Positions 8,711-16,231 of a stretch of 64,000 nucleotides of DNA are shown piece after piece. The notes beneath the pieces are model-generated. The model was given only the letters and a program-made list of their open reading frames with translations. It ran no database searches and had not been told where the DNA came from. This DNA comes from CAWJFJ01 sp963800065 (GTDB taxonomy: Bacteria; Actinomycetota; Acidimicrobiia; Acidimicrobiales; UBA8190), in NCBI GenBank assembly GCA_963800065.1, contig CAWCZO010000009.1, positions 1 through 64,000 of the forward strand, in the 5' to 3' direction. The translations under genes and the position numbers were made by a program. Numbering within the stretch: the stretch's first letter is position 1; each line of letters begins with the position of its first letter.

Positions 8711-8741
8711 CAGCAACCCCCCGTTTGACCGGAGGGTTGCT
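8711..8741. terminator. perfect 9-bp hairpin downstream of the 8787 gene
   Basis: CAGCAACCC pairs exactly with GGGTTGCTG around a 13-base loop that can add CC/GG pairs. It lies 45 bases past the stop of the leftward gene 8787-9743, where a terminator is expected. No T-run follows on either strand, so it may be a Rho-independent-like mRNA end or only a stem. Confidence 0.35.
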
Positions 8742-8786
8742 GTGACGGTTCCCTCGTCCTGTGAAGATCGCCGATGGAGCGCTCTG

Positions 8787-9743
8787 CTAAGGCTGAACCT
8801 TGTTCTTCCTGAGCGTCTCCTGAGCCAGCGGCAACCCGAGCACGTCCTCGTCAGGCAGCCAGCCGTAGTGGGGGCCTCCGAGCTGGGTCGGCGACGTCAG
8901 CGGCCCGATTCCCGGCATGCTGTTCTCCGTCTCAAGGTATTGAAAGACGGTGTCCCCGGCCGAGTTCTTCACCGTGTAATGGACGTTGATCTCTCCGGCG
9001 TTCCAATAGAAGGTGTGGGTGAAGCTGTACCAGCCGCTCGTCGATTCCTCGAACGGTCCGGTGCTACAACCGCCAGCGTTGTTGCTGGCACTGATGTAGA
9101 AGCCACCGCCACCATCAGACGTCGAGCAGAGGTTGAAAATGAAGTCCTGCGCGAACGTCCCGGCGCTCGAGTTGAGGGCCACGTCCCAGTCGACGACCTG
9201 GCCGGGGTTGGCTCCCGCCCATCCCGTGTCGAGATAGATCTTGATCGACGACGTGAAACCGTCGGTGGGGAAGACGTTCTCGGCCCCGGCGTGGGCTCCT
9301 CTGCCGAAGTTGATGAAGGGGCCTTCGCACGCCTCTTCGCCCGGCGTCGAGCAACCGTCTGGCCCTTCGGTGATTCCAGGCGGAAGATCCCAAAACTGAC
9401 TATACGATTGCGGTGCACCCGTGACCCGGGCGTAATGCGTGCCGTTACCCGGCGGAGCAGGGACGGCAGACGCGTACCCGCCATCGTTGGTGAAACTGGA
9501 TTTGACAATGTCGATCTTGCCCCAATCGCTGAGCATCCCGTCGCAGCTGGCGACCTTGTTCGACGGACCGGGAGCAGCGTGAGAGCACCAGCCCTTCGAG
9601 TTCGACTTGAACTTGTTCTTGTACTTGGAGACTTTCACCTTCGCGGCTGCGCTCGCGTTTGGCACTGTCACCGCCAATGAAGACAGAAGCGTCAGCGCTG
9701 TTGCCGCCGTGATGACGCCTAGGAACCTGCGTTTGCATCTCAC
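8787..9743 (-). CDS. secreted hypothetical protein
   Basis: 318 residues. The signal peptide is residues 1-33 (basic MRCKRR, hydrophobic core, cleavage near ASAAA). The mature part starts with a lysine-rich stretch (KVKVSKYKNKFKSNSKGWC), then a beta-rich domain with several cysteines (C53, C67, paired Cys in the CSTPGEEAC loop, C in NLCSTSD and GGCSTG). Aromatic-glycine strands such as SGWYSFTHTFYWNAGEINVH suggest a jelly-roll/lectin-like sandwich, which is my inference. No catalytic motif seen. A hairpin follows the stop. Confidence 0.7.
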   Translation of the reverse strand: MRCKRRFLGVITAATALTLLSSLAVTVPNASAAAKVKVSKYKNKFKSNSKGWCSHAAPGPSNKVASCDGMLSDWGKIDIVKSSFTNDGGYASAVPAPPGNGTHYARVTGAPQSYSQFWDLPPGITEGPDGCSTPGEEACEGPFINFGRGAHAGAENVFPTDGFTSSIKIYLDTGWAGANPGQVVDWDVALNSSAGTFAQDFIFNLCSTSDGGGGFYISASNNAGGCSTGPFEESTSGWYSFTHTFYWNAGEINVHYTVKNSAGDTVFQYLETENSMPGIGPLTSPTQLGGPHYGWLPDEDVLGLPLAQETLRKNKVQP

Positions 9744-10064
9744 CTTTTGCCCCCTCTATCGCAGTGGTAGATCCGCCGCCAAGATCTGAACTTCTACGAG
9801 GCGTCGTGGGAAAGCCTTTCGGCGTTCCGGTCGGGCTCCACAATCATGCGCGAACCGTCGTGGTGCCACAGCCTCTCCCTTTCAGCCAAGCGCGTGCGCC
9901 CTCAATTCTGAGGATATGGGAGTAGCCACAACGTTCGCGCTGAGGGTTTGTCAGAGATGAATACACCGACCCATAGTCCATGCGAACCGGGAGGCTGGTC
10001 GCCCAAACCAGAAGGCGGTCATGATGACCGTTGTCGCCGCAAGGAAAGATCCTCTTGACCCGTC
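9744..10064. other. intergenic gap, nothing recognised
   Basis: 321 bases between the stop of the GYD gene and the start of the secreted protein gene, both leftward. It must hold the promoter for the 8787-9743 gene. I see no RNA gene, repeat or convincing ORF. Confidence 0.4.
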
Positions 10065-10496
10065 TTATGAGCAGCACGATGCACCACCCGCCGTCAGTGG
10101 CGCAGGCGAATCCTGCTTGCTCAGGAATGCAGCCTGGCCGCCGAGGATGTCGGTAGAGGACATGGCAACGGAGTGGTCAGCGCCTGGGGGTCGGTAGTTC
10201 GTCTTCTTGGCCACAGCCGCGTCGACCTCTGCTGCAGTGAGGAGAACCACCGTTCGCTCTGTAGCTCCGCCCCCAGCACTCACGGCCAGCGCTGCCGCAG
10301 CCGCCGAAACGTTGTCGGGGAAGTCGGCGATGGCATACACATCAGTATCACCGAAAGCGAAGTAGAAGGATTCGAGCTTTCCACCTAGTCCCTCAATCAA
10401 CTCGGTGGCGACGGCAACCCGGGCGGAACCTCCTTTGGACTTGAGACCTTTGATCCCGTCGAGTGTGTCGTTCACTTGGAGCAGATACTTTGGCAT
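10065..10496 (-). CDS. GYD domain protein
   Basis: 143 residues from ATG 10496; GGGAGG five bases upstream fixes this start rather than the GTG two codons before. The N-terminal ~100 residues are a GYD domain (MPKYLLQVNDTLDGIKGLKS, then LGGKLESFYFAFGDTDVYAI), a ferredoxin-like alpha/beta fold named for a Gly-Tyr-Asp motif; here the motif reads GDTDVYAI. The C-terminal ~35 residues (STDILGGQAAFLSKQDSPAP and a final CCS) are a tail. Cytoplasmic; role unknown. The remnant of a second copy lies immediately upstream (10549-10640), indicating a former tandem duplication. Confidence 0.8.
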   Translation of the reverse strand: MPKYLLQVNDTLDGIKGLKSKGGSARVAVATELIEGLGGKLESFYFAFGDTDVYAIADFPDNVSAAAAALAVSAGGGATERTVVLLTAAEVDAAVAKKTNYRPPGADHSVAMSSTDILGGQAAFLSKQDSPAPLTAGGASCCS

Positions 10497-10548
10497 GATC
10501 ACCTCCCTAAGCCGTGGCCGTCACGATAGGGCGCTACCCTCTGGCGTG

Positions 10549-10640
10549 CTAGATGAGGCCCGGCGCAGGCGGAGCCTGCTTGCCCAGGATTGCAGCCAGT
10601 CCGCCGAGGAAATCGGCGGACGTGCGGGCAGCAGAAGGCG
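10549..10640 (-). pseudogene. 3' remnant of a second GYD gene
   Basis: Translated leftward to a TAG at 10551-10549 this gives RTSADFLGGLAAILGKQAPP then APGLI, matching the tail of the intact GYD protein (SSTDILGGQAAFLSKQDSPAP). DNA similarity to the intact copy covers about 70 bases (10558-10625 against 10098-10165). Upstream of this the family signal is lost and no GYD domain remains. Confidence 0.5.
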
Positions 10641-10858
10641 CCCTGCGGCGGACTTCCGCACCCAACATTCTGTCGTCACCTTGATAGCCGGGGTGCGAAT
10701 ATCAATCGGTCGGGCCAAGGCCCTTTGGAACAGAGGATGCCGGGTAGCGCAGAACGGGTGATACTGCCTGGGGCGGCAGGCCAAAGGACCCGACACCGAG
10801 GCCACCTCGCATCCGACAGTATGGGCGACCTCGAATGGCGCTCCTCAAGGGCTTCTTG

Positions 10859-11764
10859 TCATCCTCGGTTCCTCTCGGCGGCGAGGCAGAAGGCCGGACC
10901 GTGCGGATGCGTCCGGTCGTCGACAGTTATGCCCTTCACTTCGAAACCGAAATGGTCAAGTGCACCGAGAATCCCGTCCCGAGTCATCCAAGAAGTCCAT
11001 GTTTGCAGACCGCCGCAAAATCCAGACCACCCGAGCACTGGTCCGTAGTCATGGCGGTAGAGCAGGTGCTCGTAGCCCGCTGTGGTCGTCGTGATCGGCT
11101 CCGAATAGTTCGCTGCAACGGCCGGGATCGCCTTCAGTGCTTCGGCGTCGTAGTAGTGGGTCCAAAGCAGTAGGCGGTCGCTAATGGTCGTCGCCAGCTC
11201 CAATAGCGACACTGGGTCGGGTTGGTGATAGAGGACTCCCACTGCCAGGCAGAGATCCCACATTAGTCCTTCTTCCGTTGCATTCCGAAGGAATGGCATG
11301 AAGTCTCCGCACAGGAAACGCACGCTCGGCATGCCCAACAATTCCTTGGCTACAAGGCAGCGAAGGAAGGCTCGTTGGTTTGCCTCCACAGCAATCACCT
11401 CGGCCGCCCCCAGCCGGTCGAGCACATAGCTGTGCCCGCCTTCGAGAGGTCCCAACTCGATGACTCGCATGCCCTTGATCCCGCCAAACTGCGCGTCGGC
11501 GTAGGTGATTCGCCCGTCCTCAAAGAGTTTCACTCCGCCCCCCGTAAGTCCCTCAAACGGCGCAGGGAAATCAGAACTCCACTGACCCTTGAAGATGTCT
11601 ACCGCCGTTTTCGGAGTCGGCAGTTCCCTACAGAACACCTCCTCGACTCCCGTCAAATCGAGACACTTTGTTCCAAAAGGGGGGCTGGCCACGGGTGCTT
11701 CGCCCCTCAGGGCGCGGAAAGCAGCTCGAATCCTCCGCTGTGCGCCTGCTGCGCTGACAGCCAT
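10859..11764 (-). CDS. class I SAM-dependent methyltransferase
   Basis: 301 residues. Motif I of the Rossmann methyltransferase fold is RVIELGPLEGGHSYVLDRLG (residues ~100-119), followed by an acidic strand end EVIAVEAN (motif II) and the F-L-C-G-D-F (motif III) and DLCLAVGVLYHQPDP (motif IV/V) segments. The last is a common feature of small-molecule or tRNA-type methyltransferases of the DUF1698/Methyltransf_23 kind. The N-terminal ~95 residues are a leader domain (GVEEVFCRELPTPKTAVDIF). Substrate unknown. The gene is single, with no operon partner; upstream is a 660-base gap. Confidence 0.8.
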   Translation of the reverse strand: MAVSAAGAQRRIRAAFRALRGEAPVASPPFGTKCLDLTGVEEVFCRELPTPKTAVDIFKGQWSSDFPAPFEGLTGGGVKLFEDGRITYADAQFGGIKGMRVIELGPLEGGHSYVLDRLGAAEVIAVEANQRAFLRCLVAKELLGMPSVRFLCGDFMPFLRNATEEGLMWDLCLAVGVLYHQPDPVSLLELATTISDRLLLWTHYYDAEALKAIPAVAANYSEPITTTTAGYEHLLYRHDYGPVLGWSGFCGGLQTWTSWMTRDGILGALDHFGFEVKGITVDDRTHPHGPAFCLAAERNRG

Positions 11765-12428
11765 CTGGCACTCCTTTTGAGAAAGGGGTCTCGTTCGACT
11801 ATTTCAACAGAAGTATCAGCCGACAGCAGCTACGGGCGGCCGTCTCCGGCTATACGTGCTCGACTCTACGCTGCAAAGCCGGCGTCGCCCACGTACACCT
11901 CGCTCGGAACGAACCCTGACATAGGTGCTGGCGCCCGGCTCGCAAGGTGCCGGTATCGACTGACCCAAGGGCGGGCTGGTGGTGAGGGAACGCCGCACGA
12001 TACTCGGGGCTATGCGCTCCCGACGGCGTCCTCCGTGTCGGACTGCCTACACCAAAGTCGGTTTCCGGGACCACAGGGCCGCGCGCTCAGGATCAACGCC
12101 GCCGAGCAATAGCGGATGGGTCCGGTCGAAGACGAGGTCGTCACCTTTGGACCGGCTCGGCATGGCAGACGGAACCAGAGCCCACCCGCTCAGGGTGATA
12201 TGAGCGCCGATCATGGGTGACCGGGCTCGCCGAGGGGCTTTGTCAGATCCGTCGGAGCGTTTCTGGGTCTCATAGTAAGGCCTTTGGACTCTGTTGAGGA
12301 GAAGTCCGGAAGGTGCAAGGTGCCTCTGTAAGGGGCGAAGCATGTTGAGTGGTCGCCTGATCCGAACGAAGGCAATGGCAGATCCGGCGCTTCCTGCGCT
12401 GAGTTACGACGATGGGAGTTGGTCCATT
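11765..12428. other. intergenic gap, no gene recognised
   Basis: 664 bases between the divergent methyltransferase and lipoprotein genes. Several short open frames exist on both strands but none shows a family motif or a ribosome binding site. The promoters of both flanking genes must be here. Confidence 0.4.
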
Positions 12429-13196
12429 ATGGCTAAGCTCCATGTCACGATTGTCAAGGTTGTCGCTTGTGCTCTCGTTAGCGCGATAAGTCTCACGGCA
12501 TGTTCGTCAGGCACGTCCAGCGGCACGAATAGTAACGGTCTTTCGGGCAAAACACCGGCTCAAGTGGTAGCCATTGTGAAGGCCGCAGCGACAGCCAAAG
12601 GGTCAGTGCATTGGATCGCCGAGAACTGCTCGCTTATCGGGACATGTGTGACAGACGTCGCCTCAGGGACGGGCAAACAGACGGTCACGACCACCAGCAG
12701 CGGAAAGGCGACGTTTGTGGTTCTTCCGAACATGGCGTACGTCCAGGCCGATGCCACGTGGCTCCATGACGCGATGTCATTTACGCCAAAATCGGCATCG
12801 ATCTATTCCGGACAATGGATGTCGGTCCCCTCGACCGACGTCACCAACTACCAGAACTTGTCACAGGGGGTCACGTTAGAGTCGACACTTAGCAATATTC
12901 TGCCTACCGGGACGCCGGCGACGCCCCTCGCGTTCACTAAGGCGTCCACATTCGACGGGAAGAGTGTGATAGGTGTGTCTGGTGCTATCGCTTCTGGCAC
13001 TGGACCCACAGGCTCACAGGTGCTGTATGTCTCGACGGCCGCACCGTATCTCCCCGTTGCTGACGTGCAGCACGAGACCGTCAACGGAAAAACGGGCACG
13101 GGGACCGCTCGATACTCCGACTGGGGTAAGCCCATTTCTGTGACAGCACCCGCCAATGCCATCCCGTTCTCGACCGTAAATGGGCTTCAGTCTTAG
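12429..13196 (+). CDS. lipoprotein, LppX/LprG-like layout
   Basis: 255 residues from ATG 12429 (GGGAG 10 bases upstream); the frame is open to 12294 but the earlier residues do not look like protein. The signal peptide MAKLHVTIVKVVACALVSAI ends in the lipobox LTAC, so Cys-24 would be lipidated. After a Ser/Thr/Gly linker, the domain (AQVVAIVKAAATAKGSVHWI, then a long beta-sheet with VLPNMAYVQADATWL) has the length and layout of actinobacterial lipid-binding lipoproteins such as LppX/LprG; the family link is inferred from layout. The stop is about 55 bases before the structured region of the IS110 element. Confidence 0.75.
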   Translation: MAKLHVTIVKVVACALVSAISLTACSSGTSSGTNSNGLSGKTPAQVVAIVKAAATAKGSVHWIAENCSLIGTCVTDVASGTGKQTVTTTSSGKATFVVLPNMAYVQADATWLHDAMSFTPKSASIYSGQWMSVPSTDVTNYQNLSQGVTLESTLSNILPTGTPATPLAFTKASTFDGKSVIGVSGAIASGTGPTGSQVLYVSTAAPYLPVADVQHETVNGKTGTGTARYSDWGKPISVTAPANAIPFSTVNGLQS

Positions 13197-13250
13197 GTGA
13201 AGAGATCTGCAGGTCGAAGGGTCCCGACCCACGCATAATTGACGCTATGA

Positions 13251-13364
13251 GTGCGGGCCTCCTTCCGTGCTCACTGGAGTAAGACTCCTTACGAGCTGGA
13301 TCCTGACGGTCCGCTCAAGGTCCTCTCGAGGACCGTTACGAGCTCGGGAAGGAGGCCCATCGCC
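13251..13364 (+). ncRNA. candidate IS110 bridge RNA
   Basis: Between the lipoprotein stop and the IS110 transposase start the DNA is unusually structured. A 12-bp stem GGGCCTCCTTCC (13255-13266) / GGAAGGAGGCCC (13347-13358) encloses GCTC/GAGC, a hairpin GGAGT-AAG-ACTCC, and ACGGTCC/GGACCGT with an alternative GGTCCT-CTCG-AGGACC. TTACGAGCT occurs twice inside. IS110 elements are known to encode a bridge RNA with two loops in this 5' noncoding region (described for IS621). The 3' strand of the outer stem contains the transposase ribosome binding site (GGAGG). Guides and exact ends were not determined. Confidence 0.4.
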
Positions 13365-13391
13365 ATGTTCGTCGGAATGGACGTGCACCGC

Positions 13392-13418
13392 TGAGGTGAT
13401 CCCCCGATAGTGGTCCAG
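13392..13418 (+). repeat. left terminal inverted repeat of the IS3-family element
   Basis: Aligns with the reverse complement of 14601-14626 with two one-base gaps and one or two mismatches. The outer TGAGG and inner GTGGTCCAG are identical in both ends. Confidence 0.85.
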
Positions 13419-13464
13419 CCCGTGCGGGTCCGATGCTCCAAACTGGAGCGAGGAGGACCGCACA

Positions 13465-13746
13465 ATGACCAAACGGCGGCGACACACGCCCGACCAGATC
13501 ATCCGCAAGCTGGCCGAGGGCCACAAGCTCATGGCCGGCGGCTCCGACCTCGACGAGGTGTGCCGGCAGCTCGAGATCGCCGAGTCGACCTGGAACCGGT
13601 GGCTGGCCCAGTACGGGGGCATGAAGGCCAACGACGCCAAGCGCCTCAAGGAGCTGGAGATCGAGAACGCCCGGCTGAAGAAGCTCGTGGCCGAGGCCGA
13701 GCTCGACAAGGCGATGCTCAAGGAGCTGGCCGAGGGAAACTTCTAA
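13465..13746 (+). CDS. IS3-family transposase OrfA
   Basis: 93 residues starting MTKRRRHTPDQIIRKLAEGH. It has a helix-turn-helix (DLDEVCRQLEIAESTWNRWL, residues 28-47) for binding the element ends, followed by a leucine-zipper-like coiled coil (KRLKELEIENARLKKLVAEA, residues 56-75) for dimerisation. This is the standard IS407-group OrfA. The ribosome binding site is GCGAGGAGG. OrfA ends at TAA 13744-13746 just after the slippery heptamer, so a fraction of ribosomes should make the OrfAB fusion. Confidence 0.92.
   Translation: MTKRRRHTPDQIIRKLAEGHKLMAGGSDLDEVCRQLEIAESTWNRWLAQYGGMKANDAKRLKELEIENARLKKLVAEAELDKAMLKELAEGNF
13734..13740 (+). promoter_or_regulatory. -1 programmed frameshift heptamer G GGA AAC
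   Basis: The heptamer lies in the OrfA frame as GA[G GGA AAC], two codons before the OrfA stop. It fits the X XXY YYZ rule with X=G, Y=A, Z=C. Slipping back one base enters the orfB frame directly (K-L-L-T-P-N-R-R-R), giving the OrfAB transposase. Confidence 0.75.
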
Positions 13747-14597
13747 CCCCGAACCGTCGCCGCTGTGCAGTGGAGACGCTGCAGACGCGGTTCGGGGTCT
13801 CCGAGCGTCGAGCGTGCGCCGTCGTCGGCCAGCACCGCTCCACCCAGCGCCTGGTCGAACCGTCCCCCTCGGACGACGAGGTGGCCCTGCGGGCGTTTCT
13901 CCGGGCCTTCTCCATCACCCGGCCCCGGTGGGACTGGCGCCGGGCAGCCAAGCAGGCCCGCCGGGAGGGCTGGCGGGTGAACGACAAGCGCATCCAGCGT
14001 TTATGGCGCTCTGAGGGCTTGAAGGTGCCCTATCGCAAGCGCAAGAAGCCGCTGCGAGGCATCGGCACGGCCGTGGGGGCTATGAGCCCCATCGCCCCCA
14101 ACGCCCTGTGGGCCCTCGACTTCCAGTTCGACGTGACCGTGGACGGTCGCACTCTCAAGATGCTTAACATCGTCGACGAGTTCACCCGGGAGTGCCCGGC
14201 CATCGTCGTCGAGCGCAACATCGATGCCGACCGGGTGGTGGCCACCCTGGAGCGCCTGGCCCTCGAACGGGGAGCACCGGCCTTCGTGAGGTTCGACAAC
14301 GGACCGGAGTTCATCGCTTACGCCGTGGCCGACTGGTGCCGGTTCAACGGCGTGAACTCGATCTTCATCGACCCCGGTTCACCCTGGCAGAACGCCTGGA
14401 TCGAATCGTTCAACGGCCGGCTGCGAGACGAGTTGCTCAACGGCTGGCAGTTCGACAGCCTGTTGGAAGCGAAGGTCCTCATCGAGGACTGGCGCATCGA
14501 CTACAACATCAACCGCCCCCACAGTGCCCACGGCGAGCTCACTCCGAGCGAATTCGCCCAAGCCTGGACCTACCGACACGAACCAGTGCCCGCATAG
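13740..14597 (+). CDS. IS3-family transposase OrfB (made as OrfAB fusion)
   Basis: About 285 residues entered by the -1 frameshift. The N-terminal HTH_21-like region has SERRACAVVGQHRSTQRLV and RREGWRVNDKRIQRLWRSEG. The rve integrase core has the DDE triad at WALDFQFDV (Asp), VRFDNGPEF (Asp) and NAWIESFNGRLRDELLN (Glu, 35 residues after the second Asp as in DDE(35)E). The C-terminus has the usual YNINRPHSAHGELTPSEFA. All catalytic residues are present, so the enzyme should be active. No separate start with a ribosome binding site is evident. Confidence 0.9.
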   Translation, partial: LLTPNRRRCAVETLQTRFGVSERRACAVVGQHRSTQRLVEPSPSDDEVALRAFLRAFSITRPRWDWRRAAKQARREGWRVNDKRIQRLWRSEGLKVPYRKRKKPLRGIGTAVGAMSPIAPNALWALDFQFDVTVDGRTLKMLNIVDEFTRECPAIVVERNIDADRVVATLERLALERGAPAFVRFDNGPEFIAYAVADWCRFNGVNSIFIDPGSPWQNAWIESFNGRLRDELLNGWQFDSLLEAKVLIEDWRIDYNINRPHSAHGELTPSEFAQAWTYRHEPVPA

Positions 14598-14600
14598 GAC

Positions 14601-14626
14601 CTGGACCACTTATCGGGGACCCCTCA
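14601..14626 (-). repeat. right terminal inverted repeat of the IS3-family element
   Basis: Begins four bases after the orfB stop and ends at the CCGC target repeat. It matches the left end in reverse complement. Confidence 0.85.
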
Positions 14627-15602
14627 CCGCAACCGCACCCAGGTCTGTGTCTTGGACCGCAAGGGAAACGAAGTCCGCAACAGAAACGTCACCAACGACC
14701 GCCAGGCGCTCAGAAAGGAGTTGGCCGGGCTCCGACGGGGCACCCCGGTCGCCTTCGAGGCCGCCTACGGCACCGGATGGATCGCCGAGCTGCTGGGCGA
14801 TCTCGGCTTTGAGGCTCACCTGGCCCATCCTTCGGGATGCCGGGCCATCGCCGATGCCAAGTTGAAGAACGACCGGGTGGACGCCCGCACCCTCGCCAAC
14901 CTGCTGCGCACCGGCTATCTGGCCGAGGCCTGGCTCGCTCCCAAGGAGGTGCGTGAGCAGCGCCTGTTGCTGCGCGAACGGGCGAGGCTCGTGCGCATCC
15001 GCACCACGGCCAAGAACCGGATCCGGGCCCAGATCGCCGATGAGGGTGTGCCTCCTCCGAGCCACGGCCTGTGGACGAAAGAGGGCGCCACCTGGCTCGG
15101 CACCTTGGATCTCTCGCCCATGCACCGCTGGGTGGTGACCGACTGCCAGGCCCTCCTCGACGTCCTCCACTCACGGATCTCGCTCCTCGAGGCCGAGATC
15201 CGTCGCCAGGCCAAGCCGGACAAGCGCATCGACGCTCTCACCGCCATTCCCGGCATCGGCCTTCTGAGCGCCATGACCCTCGTGTCCGAGATCGGGGACA
15301 TCACCCGCTTCGCCACCGCCCGGAAGCTGTGTGCCTGGGCCGGGATCATCCCCTCCATGCGCAACTCCGACCGGACGGTGCACCACGGCCACATCACGAG
15401 AGCCGGTCCGTCCGCTGTCCGCCACGTGCTGGCCGAAGCGGCCCAGACGGCCATCCGCAAGGAGCCCTACCACTCCGACTTCCTCGCCACCAAGCAACGT
15501 CGGGGGACGGGCATCGCCCTGGTGCGGGTGTCGCGCAAGCTCCTCACCGAGGCCTTCTACGCGTTGCAAGCCCTCGAGGACGAGCAGCGCCAATGTTCGT
15601 GA

Positions 15603-16231
15603 GATTGGTTAGATCGGCCGGGCGAGTCCGAGGTATCCCCGTGTGCGCCTGAGGCGCCGAATATTTGAGTGAGACAGCCCGGCTTCCGCATTCGACGTCG
15701 TGCGTCCCGATCGGGACCGAATGGGTGGTTGCGAGACCAACTCCGTCGAGACTTCGCTCCTCCAAAATGATGCGCCGGTCTTCGCCGGCGTCAAGGTCGT
15801 TCGTCCTCGCGCGCTCCGCGCGCTCCGGGCGCTCCGGGCGCTCCACCGTGACCCCGTCTGCGGTCCGACGCGAGTCCTCTACCAGGAACTCCGTTCAACT
15901 GCACTCTCTCTTGACACCGGACCTTCTCATGGGCGGGGATCCCGACCACCCAGACGCCACCCTGGCCCTACCGGACGTCGTCTCACGGGTCTGCCGCCGA
16001 ACGGGGTCACGCGCTCATATTCACGAGGTCGTGTGATCCCGGACGCTCCGGCCTGGTCGCAGCCAGCGGTGCACGGCTTCTCGGTACCACGGGACATCCA
16101 TCCCAGTCCGGGTGTTATCGCCTGGGCGGGGCTCCTGCCCGAAGCCCCTGCATGGGTATCCCGGACCCGGCACTCTCGGGCGGTCTTCCCCACCCGGCGG
16201 CGGGAGCGCAGATCAGATGATATCGGCCGAT
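15603..16231. other. intergenic gap with a short 9-base tandem repeat
   Basis: 629 bases with no gene I can support. At 15811-15845 there are nearly four copies of GCGCTCCGG (first copy ends C, last ends A). The right end of the IS110 element should lie somewhere in the first ~100 bases. Confidence 0.4.

Larger units (their letters stand above)
13392..14626 (+). mobile_element. IS3-family (IS407-like) insertion sequence, intact
   Basis: 1,235 bases bounded by imperfect inverted repeats (13392-13418 and 14601-14626; both begin TGAGG inward and share TCCCC and GTGGTCCAG blocks). It is flanked by a 4-base direct repeat CCGC at 13388-13391 and 14627-14630, the expected IS3-type target duplication. 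It carries overlapping orfA and orfB joined by a -1 frameshift signal. Intact ORFs and clean target repeats indicate a recent insertion into the IS110 transposase. Confidence 0.9.
13251..15602 (+). mobile_element. IS110-family element interrupted by an IS3-family element
   Basis: Contains the structured 5' segment and a DEDD transposase gene whose first nine codons are separated from the rest by the IS3 insertion at 13392-14626. True element ends are not defined: IS110 elements lack long terminal inverted repeats and I could not place the core dinucleotides. The coordinates given cover only what can be recognised. Confidence 0.65.
13365..15602 (+). pseudogene. IS110 transposase, split after codon 9 by IS insertion
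   Basis: ATG 13365, after GGAGG, gives MFVGMDVHR up to 13391. The frame resumes exactly at 14631 with NRTQVCVLDRKGNEVRN, once the IS3 element and one copy of the CCGC target repeat are removed, and runs to 15602 (about 332 residues). The N-terminal DEDD RuvC-like domain shows D (GMDVH), E (VAFEAAYGTGW) and the D..D of NDRVDARTLANLL. The C-terminal Transposase_20 part shows LTAIPGIGLLSAMTLVSEIG and the GHITRAGPSAVRHVL block. The protein would be functional without the insertion; as it stands it is interrupted. An internal start could give a truncated product lacking the first catalytic Asp. Confidence 0.85.

Noticed and set aside
8711..8741. Strong intrinsic terminator
   Set aside because: The hairpin is perfect but has no T-run on either strand, so it is listed only at low confidence.
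8604..9680. 358-codon rightward open frame
   Set aside because: Antisense to the secreted protein at 8787-9743, which has a signal peptide and paired cysteines.
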